6,558 nt of DNA from an uncultured Cellvibrio sp. (GTDB taxonomy: Bacteria > Pseudomonadota > Gammaproteobacteria > Pseudomonadales > Cellvibrionaceae). The stretch is taken from positions 1 to 6,558 of the forward strand of contig CAMPIG010000278.1 in NCBI GenBank assembly GCA_946886255.1, read 5' to 3'. Position numbers and translations under genes: made by a program. A model generated the notes under the pieces. That model worked only from the letters and a program-made list of their open reading frames with translations. It did no database searches and had not been told where the DNA came from. Below are positions 1 to 6,320 of the stretch, piece after piece; the first letter of the stretch is position 1; every line of letters begins with the position of its first letter.

Positions 1-1500
1 GAATTCAGCATCACACAGCGACTCCGCAGACACGTTAACCGCCAGGGGCAATTGCATATGCCGGAGCTGATGCAGAGCGATACGGATGACAGCCAGGTCA
101 ATGCGGGGCATTAAGCCGGAGCGGGTAGCCCAATGCACAAAATAACCTGCCGGCTGTAATTGGCCATCGAGCTGAAGGCGCATGGGTGCTTCGAAATGCA
201 GAATTGATCCGTCAGCCTGCTTTACCGGAAAACTTGCCAGCTCCAATTGTTCTGCGGAGAGAGATTGCAGAATGGTACTGCGCCATTCATTAAGGTTGAG
301 ATGACGGGAAGTGCTGTCCTGCTGCAATGTTACGACCGCGTGATTGCCTTTTATCTCTGCCTGAGCCAAGGCTCCATCCAGTTTGTTCATCAATACCGTG
401 CGGCTTTCGTTTGCTGTGTAGCGACAAGCTGCAATAGGCAGGGCAATATGTTGCAGCGAATGCTGGGTTAAAATCTTCGCCAGATGCTGCGCGAGATCGC
501 TTGCGATTTTTTCCGCATTGAGGTAACCAGGCACCAGCAAAACAAAATCGCTACCATTTAATCTGCCCACCTCGCTATGGGAAAGCTGCTGGCCGAACGC
601 CTGCAAGAAATCGGCGATAGCGCATAAAAATTGGTCGACGGAGGTGTGGCCCATTTGGTGATTTAACGCAGCCAGTTCAGTAACGCGCAGGATGATCAAG
701 GTACCCTGGGTTTCCGCATCTTCACGGGTTAACTGACTGTCGAGCAGGTTTAAAAAGTGCGCCCGGTTAGCTAACCCTGTAAGTGAATCCTGTTGCGATG
801 CCTGTTGCAGCATGTGTAATTGACGGGTTTCCTTTTCCAGCAAGATTTTTACATTGTCAGACAGGCTGTTCATCGCACGCACCAGGCGGCGGAACTCTGT
901 TGTACGCGGTTCGGTGGAAGTCACAAAACGTCGCTGGCCGATAGCTTCCGCTTGCTGTACAACAAGGTCCAGCGGGCGGGAGATGTATTTCAGGATGAAG
1001 GTGCCGATCAAGCCGCAACCCACGGCGACGAGCAAAAACCATTGCAGCAAATCAAGGGTTCCCGCCCAGAGTGCCTGCCAGGCAAAACGGGAATGACTTT
1101 CAACGATGAGCGTGCCGTACTGCTGCCAGCCATCTTGCACTTGCGCTATCCCCGGTGACGCGTCGAGCGAAATAAGGTGGGTGAACCAATCGGGAATGGC
1201 GGGCGTGGTATCACCTTCGTAATGACGTTCGATCATCAGGTTATTGTTGGGATCGATCAAAGCAATATGTTGGTAGTGGCCCGAATCAAACTGAGCAGAG
1301 ATAAGCAGCTCCAGGGTCACAGGGTCTTTCTCCATCTGCGTCATGGATAGTGCCAGCACAGTTGCATTGTCTATGTTTTTCAATTGCAACTGCGCTTCCA
1401 GATACGCCTTGGCCGAGATCAGACTAATAGCGAAACTCCCACCTAATGCCAGTAATAAAATGGCAAGAATACCGAGCCATAATTGTTTAATCAGGGACAT
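1..1500 (-). CDS. lapD: LapD-like c-di-GMP receptor (LapD/MoxY_N periplasmic domain, HAMP, degenerate GGDEF, EAL), 3' end outside window
   Basis: Inner-membrane receptor that, in the known Lap system, binds cytoplasmic c-di-GMP through its EAL domain and then sequesters the protease LapG in the periplasm, so that a surface adhesin stays attached. The reading frame is open for 500 codons from ATG at 1498-1500 to the left edge; Pseudomonas LapD is about 650 residues, so most of the EAL domain is missing here. Visible parts: membrane segment about 5-27; periplasmic domain about 30-148 with a Gly-Trp at 124-125, matching the LapD tryptophan that docks LapG; second membrane segment about 151-170; HAMP about 171-222; GGDEF domain from DSLTGLANR (238-246) with the signature site degraded to NGSDF (315-319) and no RxxD inhibitory site; EAL domain from about 405 with EAPMR at 437-441 and VNVS at 488-491. 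GGAG lies 6 nt before the start. It follows lapG by 30 bp, so the two are very likely cotranscribed. Family call is strong; ligand binding is inferred. Confidence 0.93.
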   Translation of the reverse strand, partial: MSLIKQLWLGILAILLLALGGSFAISLISAKAYLEAQLQLKNIDNATVLALSMTQMEKDPVTLELLISAQFDSGHYQHIALIDPNNNLMIERHYEGDTTPAIPDWFTHLISLDASPGIAQVQDGWQQYGTLIVESHSRFAWQALWAGTLDLLQWFLLVAVGCGLIGTFILKYISRPLDLVVQQAEAIGQRRFVTSTEPRTTEFRRLVRAMNSLSDNVKILLEKETRQLHMLQQASQQDSLTGLANRAHFLNLLDSQLTREDAETQGTLIILRVTELAALNHQMGHTSVDQFLCAIADFLQAFGQQLSHSEVGRLNGSDFVLLVPGYLNAEKIASDLAQHLAKILTQHSLQHIALPIAACRYTANESRTVLMNKLDGALAQAEIKGNHAVVTLQQDSTSRHLNLNEWRSTILQSLSAEQLELASFPVKQADGSILHFEAPMRLQLDGQLQPAGYFVHWATRSGLMPRIDLAVIRIALHQLRHMQLPLAVNVSAESLCDAEF

Positions 1501-1530
1501 AAATCTCTCCAAAAAAATGCGCGCGAGACA

Positions 1531-2214
1531 TTACGGATAGAGTCCGTCAGCTTGCATACGATTTAATACATCACGCCAGCGCGATAACCGTGCACCAGGA
1601 TCGGCCCGGGATTCACCACGATTGCCAATCCACAAGCCTTCATTATTAAAACTGAATACCGGGCGCAGGTCTGAGCGTTTTCCTGCCAGTTCAATGGTGG
1701 ATACCAAATTATCAAGTATTAGTGGTTCAGCGTGTGGGGCAGGGTAATAGCCAAGCACCATGTGAGCTTGAAAAATCTTGCTGTGGGTACCTCCGATTTG
1801 CGCCTTTACATAAATCAGACGCAGTTGTTCGCGCGATATGCCCAGCTTTAGCAAGGTGACATATTTGGCGATGGTGTAATCCTCGCAATCAGCCGCACGC
1901 ACGCCGAGCGTTTCCAGCGGTGTGGCCCAATAGTCCTGCTGCTGCCACTGTTGCTGGTCATCACGAAAAGTAATATGCCGGTTAAAAAAATCATTAACGT
2001 GTTTAAGTTGCTCTTGCTCGGACAAGTCTGCGTTGTCTTTAACGAGCATTCGCCAGTTATTAAATAACGTGAGGCCGTCATCGCCGTAACGATTATGCAT
2101 ACGTTCAGCTACGGAATTTTCATTGAGTGCGAAGGTCGCGCCGGCGATGCTGATAACCAGTATCCACAACACCAGCATGGCAGGTCGCAGGCGAGCAGGT
2201 TCGGCAGTCTTCAA
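1531..2214 (-). CDS. lapG: LapG-like periplasmic transglutaminase-like cysteine protease
   Basis: Bacterial transglutaminase-like cysteine protease (BTLCP) family. The family member LapG cleaves a di-alanine site near the N-terminus of large RTX adhesins and frees them from the cell surface when LapD is not bound to c-di-GMP. The 227-residue product has a Cys-His-Asp triad: C110 in DCEDY, H151 in QAHMVLGYY, D168 in LILDNL. D109 and E111 flank the cysteine as in the calcium site of characterised LapG. A signal-type hydrophobic stretch lies at about 13-30. The start is TTG at 2212-2214: GGAG lies 7 nt upstream, and this start gives a positively charged n-region (K2, R8, R10). The alternative ATG at 2176-2178 has no Shine-Dalgarno and leaves an n-region without positive charge. 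First gene of the pair with lapD. Its substrate adhesin is not in the window. Confidence 0.93.
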   Translation of the reverse strand: MKTAEPARLRPAMLVLWILVISIAGATFALNENSVAERMHNRYGDDGLTLFNNWRMLVKDNADLSEQEQLKHVNDFFNRHITFRDDQQQWQQQDYWATPLETLGVRAADCEDYTIAKYVTLLKLGISREQLRLIYVKAQIGGTHSKIFQAHMVLGYYPAPHAEPLILDNLVSTIELAGKRSDLRPVFSFNNEGLWIGNRGESRADPGARLSRWRDVLNRMQADGLYP

Positions 2215-2217
2215 TGA

Positions 2218-2230
2218 CTGACTCCGTCAG
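2218..2230 (-). promoter_or_regulatory. Small hairpin carrying the lapG Shine-Dalgarno
   Basis: On the lapG mRNA strand CTGAC and GTCAG pair around a 3-nt GGA loop. The GGAG Shine-Dalgarno (2225-2222) occupies the loop and the first base of the 3' arm, 7 nt before the TTG start. The stem is only 5 bp, so any effect on translation is inference, but it sits exactly at the ribosome entry site. Confidence 0.4.
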
Positions 2231-2322
2231 CTGCTGGGTTGCCAGCCGCCGCAAAGAAAACCTGATGGGAGGGGATCATCCGTATAATGTGCATACAATT
2301 CGGGATAGGAATATTTCGCCGA

Positions 2323-2328
2323 ATTATA
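2323..2328 (-). promoter_or_regulatory. Candidate -10 box of the lapG-lapD operon
   Basis: A consensus TATAAT lies on the minus strand about 110 bp upstream of lapG, with start of transcription expected near 2316. No good -35 hexamer sits 17-18 bp upstream (GGGCAA or CGGGCA), and that place is occupied by a perfect palindrome. This pattern fits an activator-dependent or repressible promoter. It is a consensus match only. Confidence 0.4.
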
Positions 2329-2341
2329 GACAAGCTCTATC

Positions 2342-2370
2342 AACTTTGCCCGCATCATACGGGCAAAGTT
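2342..2370. promoter_or_regulatory. Perfect 11-bp inverted repeat upstream of lapG
   Basis: AACTTTGCCCG (2342-2352) and CGGGCAAAGTT (2360-2370) are exact reverse complements around a 7-nt spacer. Neither side is followed by a T-run, so it does not look like an intrinsic terminator. Its centre (2356) lies about 40 bp upstream of the start point predicted from the TATAAT at 2323-2328, which is a common activator position. A dimeric regulator site is the simplest reading; the regulator is unknown. It also lies beyond the stop of the doubtful ORF at 2418-2603. Confidence 0.5.
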
Positions 2371-2417
2371 CACTCGGCAAACCGTCATGCGGGTAAATCA
2401 AAAGTACGGCCTGTTGT

Positions 2418-2603
2418 TCAGGAGCGATTTTTTCCCTGCGCTGGGTAAGCCTGCAGATTTTCAGCGGACAATCGTGGCGATGTCCCCATGTCACAAGCGC
2501 CTTGGGGAACAGGTTGAACCCGTTGGGAGAGTACTTCCAGCGTAGATTGCAACTGGCTGAGGGTGAAGAGCACACTTTTTAGATCAATAGGTTTGTTATT
2601 CAC
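2418..2603 (-). CDS. Doubtful small ORF, hypothetical protein (61 aa)
   Basis: A 61-codon frame starts with GTG at 2601-2603, with AAAGG 9 nt upstream. The first half (LKSVLFTLSQLQSTLEVLSQ) has the heptad-like leucine spacing of an amphipathic helix; the second half is polar and shows no domain. I do not recognise a family. The N-terminal pattern loosely recalls the start of PriC-type primosomal proteins, but the length is far too short and the rest does not match. It could be a real small protein, a decayed gene or chance. It points the same way as lapG, with 203 bp between its stop and lapG, so it is probably not in the same operon. Confidence 0.25.
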   Translation of the reverse strand: MNNKPIDLKSVLFTLSQLQSTLEVLSQRVQPVPQGACDMGTSPRLSAENLQAYPAQGKNRS

Positions 2604-3031
2604 AATGATTCGCCTTTATTGTATTTATCTGGCGCCGTTGGAGTTTGCTCTTTAAGGCTTTTCCTGGGCACAAACAGCAGTTTGTGGGCGCGTATTAGCT
2701 ACTCAATGTCGTTCCGTCAACCGGATGGCCTGGCGGCCTGTTGCAGTCGTTGCAAGGTGATTGGTTCAGCATACCGCATCTATTGAATCAGAAAGATGAC
2801 AACGTCTATCTGACTCAGCTATTGGCAGGTTGATATTCCTTCGCTGCGGGTTTCGGGTACGCATAGCGTTGAAACCTTGGGCGAGTCTAAAGCCTGACGT
2901 TTTAGCGCGCAAGTCCTCTCCTTATACTGATTCGTTGTTCCGGCTCGATATTGAGAAGCTAGCTTCATTTTTGACATGGGGGGGAGGTTTGCTGATAGGA
3001 TTGCCGACTTCCTGGGCTATACAACATCACT
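2604..3031. other. Intergenic stretch upstream of the CBS-domain gene, no gene recognised
   Basis: No convincing reading frame was seen on either strand. It holds two hairpins: CACAAAC/GTTTGTG with an AGCA loop at 2669-2686, and an imperfect one at 2788-2813 (TCAGA/TCTGA outside, AGA/TCT inside, one A-A mismatch). Neither has a T-tract. Candidate promoter elements for the plus-strand gene are a TATACT at 2923-2928 with no good -35, and a TTGACA at 2971-2976 with only weak -10 matches near 2994-3001. A run of seven G occupies 2978-2984. Nothing here is decisive. Confidence 0.5.
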
Positions 3032-4354
3032 ATGGAATTCCTGATTCTTGCTGGTCTTATCCTCCTGAATGGCGTTTTTGCCATGTCAGAAATTGCAATA
3101 GTTACTGCGCGCAAGTCCCGTCTCGCCGCCTTGAGTGCCAAGGGAAGTGCTTCCGCCAAAGCGGCGTTGCGCTTGGCTGAAGACCCCACCCAGTTCCTGT
3201 CCACGGTACAAATCGGCATTACTTCCATTGGCCTCATGAACGGTATCTTCGGTGAGGCTTTGCTGGCTGAACCCTTCGCGCTGTGGCTGCAGGAGTTGGG
3301 CATGTCGGCGAAGAGCAGCAGTATTACGTCGACCGTTCTGGTGATAGTTGTGGTGACCTACCTCTCTATCATCGTCGGTGAACTGGTACCCAAGCGGATC
3401 GGCCAGATCAGCGCTGAGCGAATTGCTTGCCTGATCGCGCGCCCAATGTTGCTGTTGGCTACCAGTACCAAACCGTTTGTGGTGCTGTTGTCCATGTCGA
3501 CACAATGGTTGATGCGCATGCTTGGTTTCAAGGAAACCGGAGACGCCAGCGTCACAGAAGAAGACATCCATGCAATGCTCAGAGAAGGTTCAGTGTCCGG
3601 GGTCATCGAGCAGAGTGAGCACGCCATGGTGCGCAATGTCTTTCGCCTTGATGAGCGGCCGGTATCGTCGATGATGGTGCCGCGCACCGATATTGTTTTT
3701 CTGGATACTGCGCTCTCACTTGAACAAAATATGCAGCGCATTATGGAGTCGCCCCATTCGCGCTTTCCAGTTTGTCATCGGCATATGGATGATTTACTCG
3801 GCGTGGTAAATGCCAAGCAATTGTTTGCCCAAGCTATCTCTGGCCAGGAGATTGATATCAAAACCCTTGCCCAGCCGTGTCACTTTATTGCAGAAAGTTT
3901 TACCGGTATGGCATTGCTCGAACATTTTCGCGCGACCAATACCCAAATGGTTTTTGTGGTGGATGAATACGGCGATTTAAAAGGCATTGTCACCTTGCAA
4001 GACTTGCTGGAAGCATTGACGGGCGAATTCAACCCGTCCCATGGTGATGATCTTATGGTGATCCAGCGCGAGGATGGTTCCTTGTTGCTGGATGGTTTGT
4101 TGTCTGCACCTGAATTAAAAGATTGTTTAGGCCTGACCGAATTACCGGGTGAAAAAACCCGTGAATACGAAACCCTGAATGGTCTGTTTATGTACCTGTT
4201 AGGTCGGGTGCCGGTCACGACCGACAAGGTGGTATTGGAGCCCTGGACACTGGAGATTGTCGATATGGATGGTATGCGCATCGACAAGGTGCTGGCGATA
4301 AAAAATCTTGCGCTTTCTGATCGGGATATTGAGTCCGGTGATGATACGGGCTAG
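3032..4354 (+). CDS. DUF21/CNNM-type membrane protein with CBS pair and CorC_HlyC domain (YtfL/PaeA-like, 'hemolysin' family)
   Basis: Inner-membrane protein of the CNNM/CorC superfamily, 440 residues, about the size of E. coli YtfL (PaeA). Members are linked to Mg2+/Co2+ efflux (CorC) or polyamine export (PaeA); the older label hemolysin is misleading. Residues 1-165 form the DUF21 membrane domain, with hydrophobic segments near 2-18, 56-78, 98-117 and 131-155 and the family motif GELVPKRIG (116-124). Two CBS domains follow at about 213-270 (MMVPRTD; PHSRFPV at 241-247; LLGVVNAKQL) and 277-333 (MVFVVDEYGDLKGIVTLQD, 306-324). A CorC_HlyC domain covers about 348-425, ending in LEIVDMDGMRIDKVL. 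PHSRFPVC closely resembles the YtfL sequence, which is why I prefer that branch; the substrate cannot be told. The ATG at 3032 is the first start after an in-frame TAG at 2996-2998, and it has no clear Shine-Dalgarno. Single gene, convergent with the OmpA-like gene. Confidence 0.9.
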   Translation: MEFLILAGLILLNGVFAMSEIAIVTARKSRLAALSAKGSASAKAALRLAEDPTQFLSTVQIGITSIGLMNGIFGEALLAEPFALWLQELGMSAKSSSITSTVLVIVVVTYLSIIVGELVPKRIGQISAERIACLIARPMLLLATSTKPFVVLLSMSTQWLMRMLGFKETGDASVTEEDIHAMLREGSVSGVIEQSEHAMVRNVFRLDERPVSSMMVPRTDIVFLDTALSLEQNMQRIMESPHSRFPVCHRHMDDLLGVVNAKQLFAQAISGQEIDIKTLAQPCHFIAESFTGMALLEHFRATNTQMVFVVDEYGDLKGIVTLQDLLEALTGEFNPSHGDDLMVIQREDGSLLLDGLLSAPELKDCLGLTELPGEKTREYETLNGLFMYLLGRVPVTTDKVVLEPWTLEIVDMDGMRIDKVLAIKNLALSDRDIESGDDTG

Positions 4355-4393
4355 GTCTTCAACAGACCCAGCCACAAGTATCCTCTTCAAAAG

Positions 4394-5848
4394 CTATTGC
4401 AAACGTTTGACCAATTCCACCCGGCGGTTTTTTTGCCGCCCTGTTTCATTATCATTTGACGCGGCTGGCGCAAAGGGCCCCACACCTTGCGCCAGCAACC
4501 GCGCCGCTGCAATGCCATGTTGTTTCACCAGACTGTCAACAACAGCTGCTGCACGTTGTTGTGATAACGTCAGATTATTTTCCCGAGTGCCCGTATCATC
4601 GGTATGGCCGACAACGTAAAGCAATAGCGTCGGGTTGCGTTTTAACAAGGTCGCAATGGCTTCCAGGGTGTCATTGGATTCCGGTTTAACGGAGGCCTTA
4701 CCCGTATCAAAATAGATGCCGTAGATAAGTGCTTTTCCGGTCGCATCAATCTGTTGCTTGAGTGAGTCTGCATCGACTTTGATGAGATCGGTTGCCAGTG
4801 TTTCCGTTTCGACAATCACTTGTTGTACGGCAGCTTCACTCTCATATGCACCGATAAACAACGCCACATAAACCTCACGGTCATCAAGCGCTTTTTTGGC
4901 TAGCAGGTAATAAGGTTTTCGATAATAGTTGTAGACGTTATCTTCAACCGAAATTTTATTACCCAACTGCTGGGCTTCCCGATCCTTGCCGCAAGCGTCC
5001 AGTTCACAACGGGACAAGACGCTGAAGCCGGCACTATCCAATGCTTGTTTATAATTTTCATAGATCTTTAAGGTAGACGTATCTTTAACGACATAAAAAT
5101 GTCGCGCCAGATCTCCGCTAAGGGACAGTGGTATTTGGTCTGGTGAGCCTGGAGCAGCCGGTAACGTCATGGTTTCATAATCAATTATTTCGTGGTTGCG
5201 CAGTGAAGCACCAGGATAACGGGCGAACAATTTATGATCCTTGCTCAGCTCTTTGGCATCGGCCGTTTCCGTGGGTGAGGTTGCTTGCGACTTACTGGAT
5301 AGGTAGGAAGGGTCTACCGTAATCAAGTTGTCTTCCAATGGCTCGGTTTCCACAATAACTTGTTGTACGGCGGTTTCATCTTCGTAGCCGCCGATATACC
5401 ACGCGCCGATAACCTTACCGTTGGGTGTGTTTTTTTCCGCAAGAAGATAATAGGGATTGTGGTAGTAATTGTAGACAGCGCCTTCCGGTGACAGATGTTC
5501 GCCTAAGACTTTGGCTTTCCGATCATTACCACAGGCATCGCGCAGGCAGGAAAATGTAATGGTGAAGTCCAGTTTTTTTAGTGCCGAAGCATAATTCTCA
5601 TAGACCTTCAGCGTTGATGCACTCTTAATAATATAAAAATACTGATACAAATCTCCCGTCGCTTTCAGCGTTTCATATTCGTTATTTTCATTAACCAACG
5701 TGTTGGGAAATTGAAATGACTCGTAATCATAGGTCAATTGTTTGCGTAAACTTGCTTCGGGGTAAGTGCTGATAAGCGGATGTTCGTTGTCGGCCTGCGC
5801 GTTGAGGCAAAGCCAGCTGCAAATCATCAGAGTAACGATTTTCTTCAT
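4394..5848 (-). CDS. Secreted OmpA-like peptidoglycan-binding protein with two tandem DUF4892 domains
   Basis: A 484-residue exported protein that probably sits in the periplasm or outer membrane and anchors to peptidoglycan; what the DUF4892 part does is unknown. Residues 1-19 are a signal peptide ending AQA, with no lipobox. DUF4892 copy 1 spans about 23-171 and copy 2 about 205-351. Both carry a YENY helix (STLKVYENYASAL, STLKIYENYKQAL), a paired-cysteine site (C101/C106 and C281/C286, in CxxxACG), YNYY-PYYLLA, and VQQVIVETE. The link at about 177-203 is Ser/Thr/Lys-rich. The OmpA domain spans about 373-482: YFDTG, GHTDDTG (414-420), LSQQRA (428-433) and NRRVELV. D417 and R432 stand 15 residues apart, like the diaminopimelate-binding Asp and Arg of OmpA, so peptidoglycan binding should be intact. 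Single DUF4892 domains occur in Pseudomonas-group proteins; the tandem copy is the odd feature. ATG at 5846-5848 has AAGGAG 7 nt upstream. Transcribed alone, as far as can be seen. Confidence 0.9.
   Translation of the reverse strand: MKKIVTLMICSWLCLNAQADNEHPLISTYPEASLRKQLTYDYESFQFPNTLVNENNEYETLKATGDLYQYFYIIKSASTLKVYENYASALKKLDFTITFSCLRDACGNDRKAKVLGEHLSPEGAVYNYYHNPYYLLAEKNTPNGKVIGAWYIGGYEDETAVQQVIVETEPLEDNLITVDPSYLSSKSQATSPTETADAKELSKDHKLFARYPGASLRNHEIIDYETMTLPAAPGSPDQIPLSLSGDLARHFYVVKDTSTLKIYENYKQALDSAGFSVLSRCELDACGKDREAQQLGNKISVEDNVYNYYRKPYYLLAKKALDDREVYVALFIGAYESEAAVQQVIVETETLATDLIKVDADSLKQQIDATGKALIYGIYFDTGKASVKPESNDTLEAIATLLKRNPTLLLYVVGHTDDTGTRENNLTLSQQRAAAVVDSLVKQHGIAAARLLAQGVGPFAPAASNDNETGRQKNRRVELVKRLQ
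4796..5782 (-). repeat. Internal tandem duplication of the DUF4892 coding segment
   Basis: Copy 1 (about 5782-5336) and copy 2 (about 5236-4796) encode homologous domains. From residue 78/258 to 171/351 the copies align without any gap at a constant 180-residue (540-bp) offset. Upstream of that the offset is 182 residues (HPLISTYP versus HKLFARYP), so a small indel lies between. Some DNA stretches are still nearly the same, for example CTTGTTGTACGGC near 4820 and near 5360, while others have diverged. This fits an in-gene duplication that is not very recent. Confidence 0.85.
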
Positions 5849-6111
5849 GAGTCAGCTCCTTGAAGAGTGTTTGGGTGCCGCAGGATAGCGGGATTTACTT
5901 TTAAAGACTGTGAATAAATATAACGTTGCGCAAATTTTATCTGCTTTCGAGAATATTATGCGTGGAGTTGCTTTACCTGGTTGTTACCAAATTTCCCATT
6001 ATCGAATACAACTCTTGTGGAAGATTTTTATCGGTCTTTGATTTTTTCTGTTCCATGCACTGTCACGCATCCCGAAGTTTGCCGCTAATTCGTTGTTTTT
6101 CCTAAAATTTC
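5849..6111. other. AT-rich upstream region of the OmpA-like gene
   Basis: No reading frame of note. The minus-strand promoter of the OmpA-like gene must lie here or further right, but I see no -35/-10 pair with proper spacing; several A/T-rich hexamers (TATATT, TAAAAT, TAATAT) between 5910 and 5965 could act as -10 boxes. An AACGTTG heptamer at 5922-5928 shares the core of the palindromic operators further right but is not symmetric. Confidence 0.45.
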
Positions 6112-6123
6112 GACAACGTTGTC
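6112..6123. promoter_or_regulatory. LacI-family-type operator, copy 1 (GACAACGTTGTC)
   Basis: A perfect 12-bp palindrome with the central CG typical of LacI-family operators. It is identical to the second copy at 6294-6305, including the following C. The core fits the consensus I recall for NagR (GACARCGYTGTC), the LacI-type N-acetylglucosamine regulator of Xanthomonas and Alteromonadales relatives; other LacI-family proteins bind similar sites. No promoter with good spacing overlaps it, so it may be an auxiliary site for looping with copy 2. Confidence 0.7.
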
Positions 6124-6212
6124 CATTTATGGTGGCGTATTTTTCATTTTTAAAATGCGGACACGATTCTTATCCATAAGATTAAACCGCACAAAATTGC
6201 ACTTAAAATTCT

Positions 6213-6248
6213 CATGCTTATGGCAAACGTTCCATTCACGAAAGCATG
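6213..6248. repeat. Inverted repeat between the two operators
   Basis: CATGCTT (6213-6219) and AAGCATG (6242-6248) are exact reverse complements with a 22-nt spacer. Inside lies a smaller ATGG/CCAT dyad (6220-6223, 6232-6235) around an AACGTT core (6226-6231). The dyad centres do not coincide, so these may be separate chance symmetries. No T-tract follows. Confidence 0.3.
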
Positions 6249-6291
6249 GAATATTTAATGATAAGTATTGCGCCATGTGAATTTGTTTTAA

Positions 6292-6320
6292 TTGACAACG
6301 TTGTCCTTCGGGCTTATTGT
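6292..6320 (+). promoter_or_regulatory. Sigma70-type promoter overlapping operator 2
   Basis: A consensus -35 TTGACA (6292-6297), a 17-bp spacer and TATTGT (6315-6320) as -10 point right; start of transcription is expected near 6327. The -35 box lies inside the GACAACGTTGTC palindrome, so a bound LacI-type protein would block RNA polymerase. The target gene starts beyond the right edge, giving a leader of more than 230 nt unless a second promoter lies closer. Confidence 0.6.
6294..6305. promoter_or_regulatory. LacI-family-type operator, copy 2 (GACAACGTTGTC)
   Basis: Second exact copy of the 12-bp palindrome, centred 182 bp from copy 1. The flanks here (ATT before, CTT after) are closer to the recalled NagR consensus than those of copy 1. 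It covers the -35 box of the rightward promoter and is the likely main repression site. Confidence 0.75.

Noticed and set aside
820..1158. Plus-strand frames opposite lapD
   Set aside because: They lie antisense to a 500-codon open frame with recognisable HAMP, GGDEF and EAL sequence.
2830..3180. 116-aa plus-strand frame overlapping the start of the CBS-domain gene
   Set aside because: It runs out of frame into the clear DUF21 coding sequence and shows no domain of its own.
3086..3741. Long minus-strand frames opposite the CBS-domain gene
   Set aside because: They lie antisense to a clear DUF21/CBS gene and have low-complexity, non-homologous translations.
4354..4368. GGTCT/AGACC hairpin between the convergent genes as a shared terminator
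   Set aside because: The stem is only 5 bp and no T-run follows on either strand.
5922..5928. AACGTTG as a third LacI-type operator
   Set aside because: It matches only one side of the palindrome and has no dyad symmetry.
6276..6291. TGTGA half-site upstream of the rightward promoter as a CRP site
   Set aside because: The second half (TTTAA) does not match TCACA; only a half-site remains.
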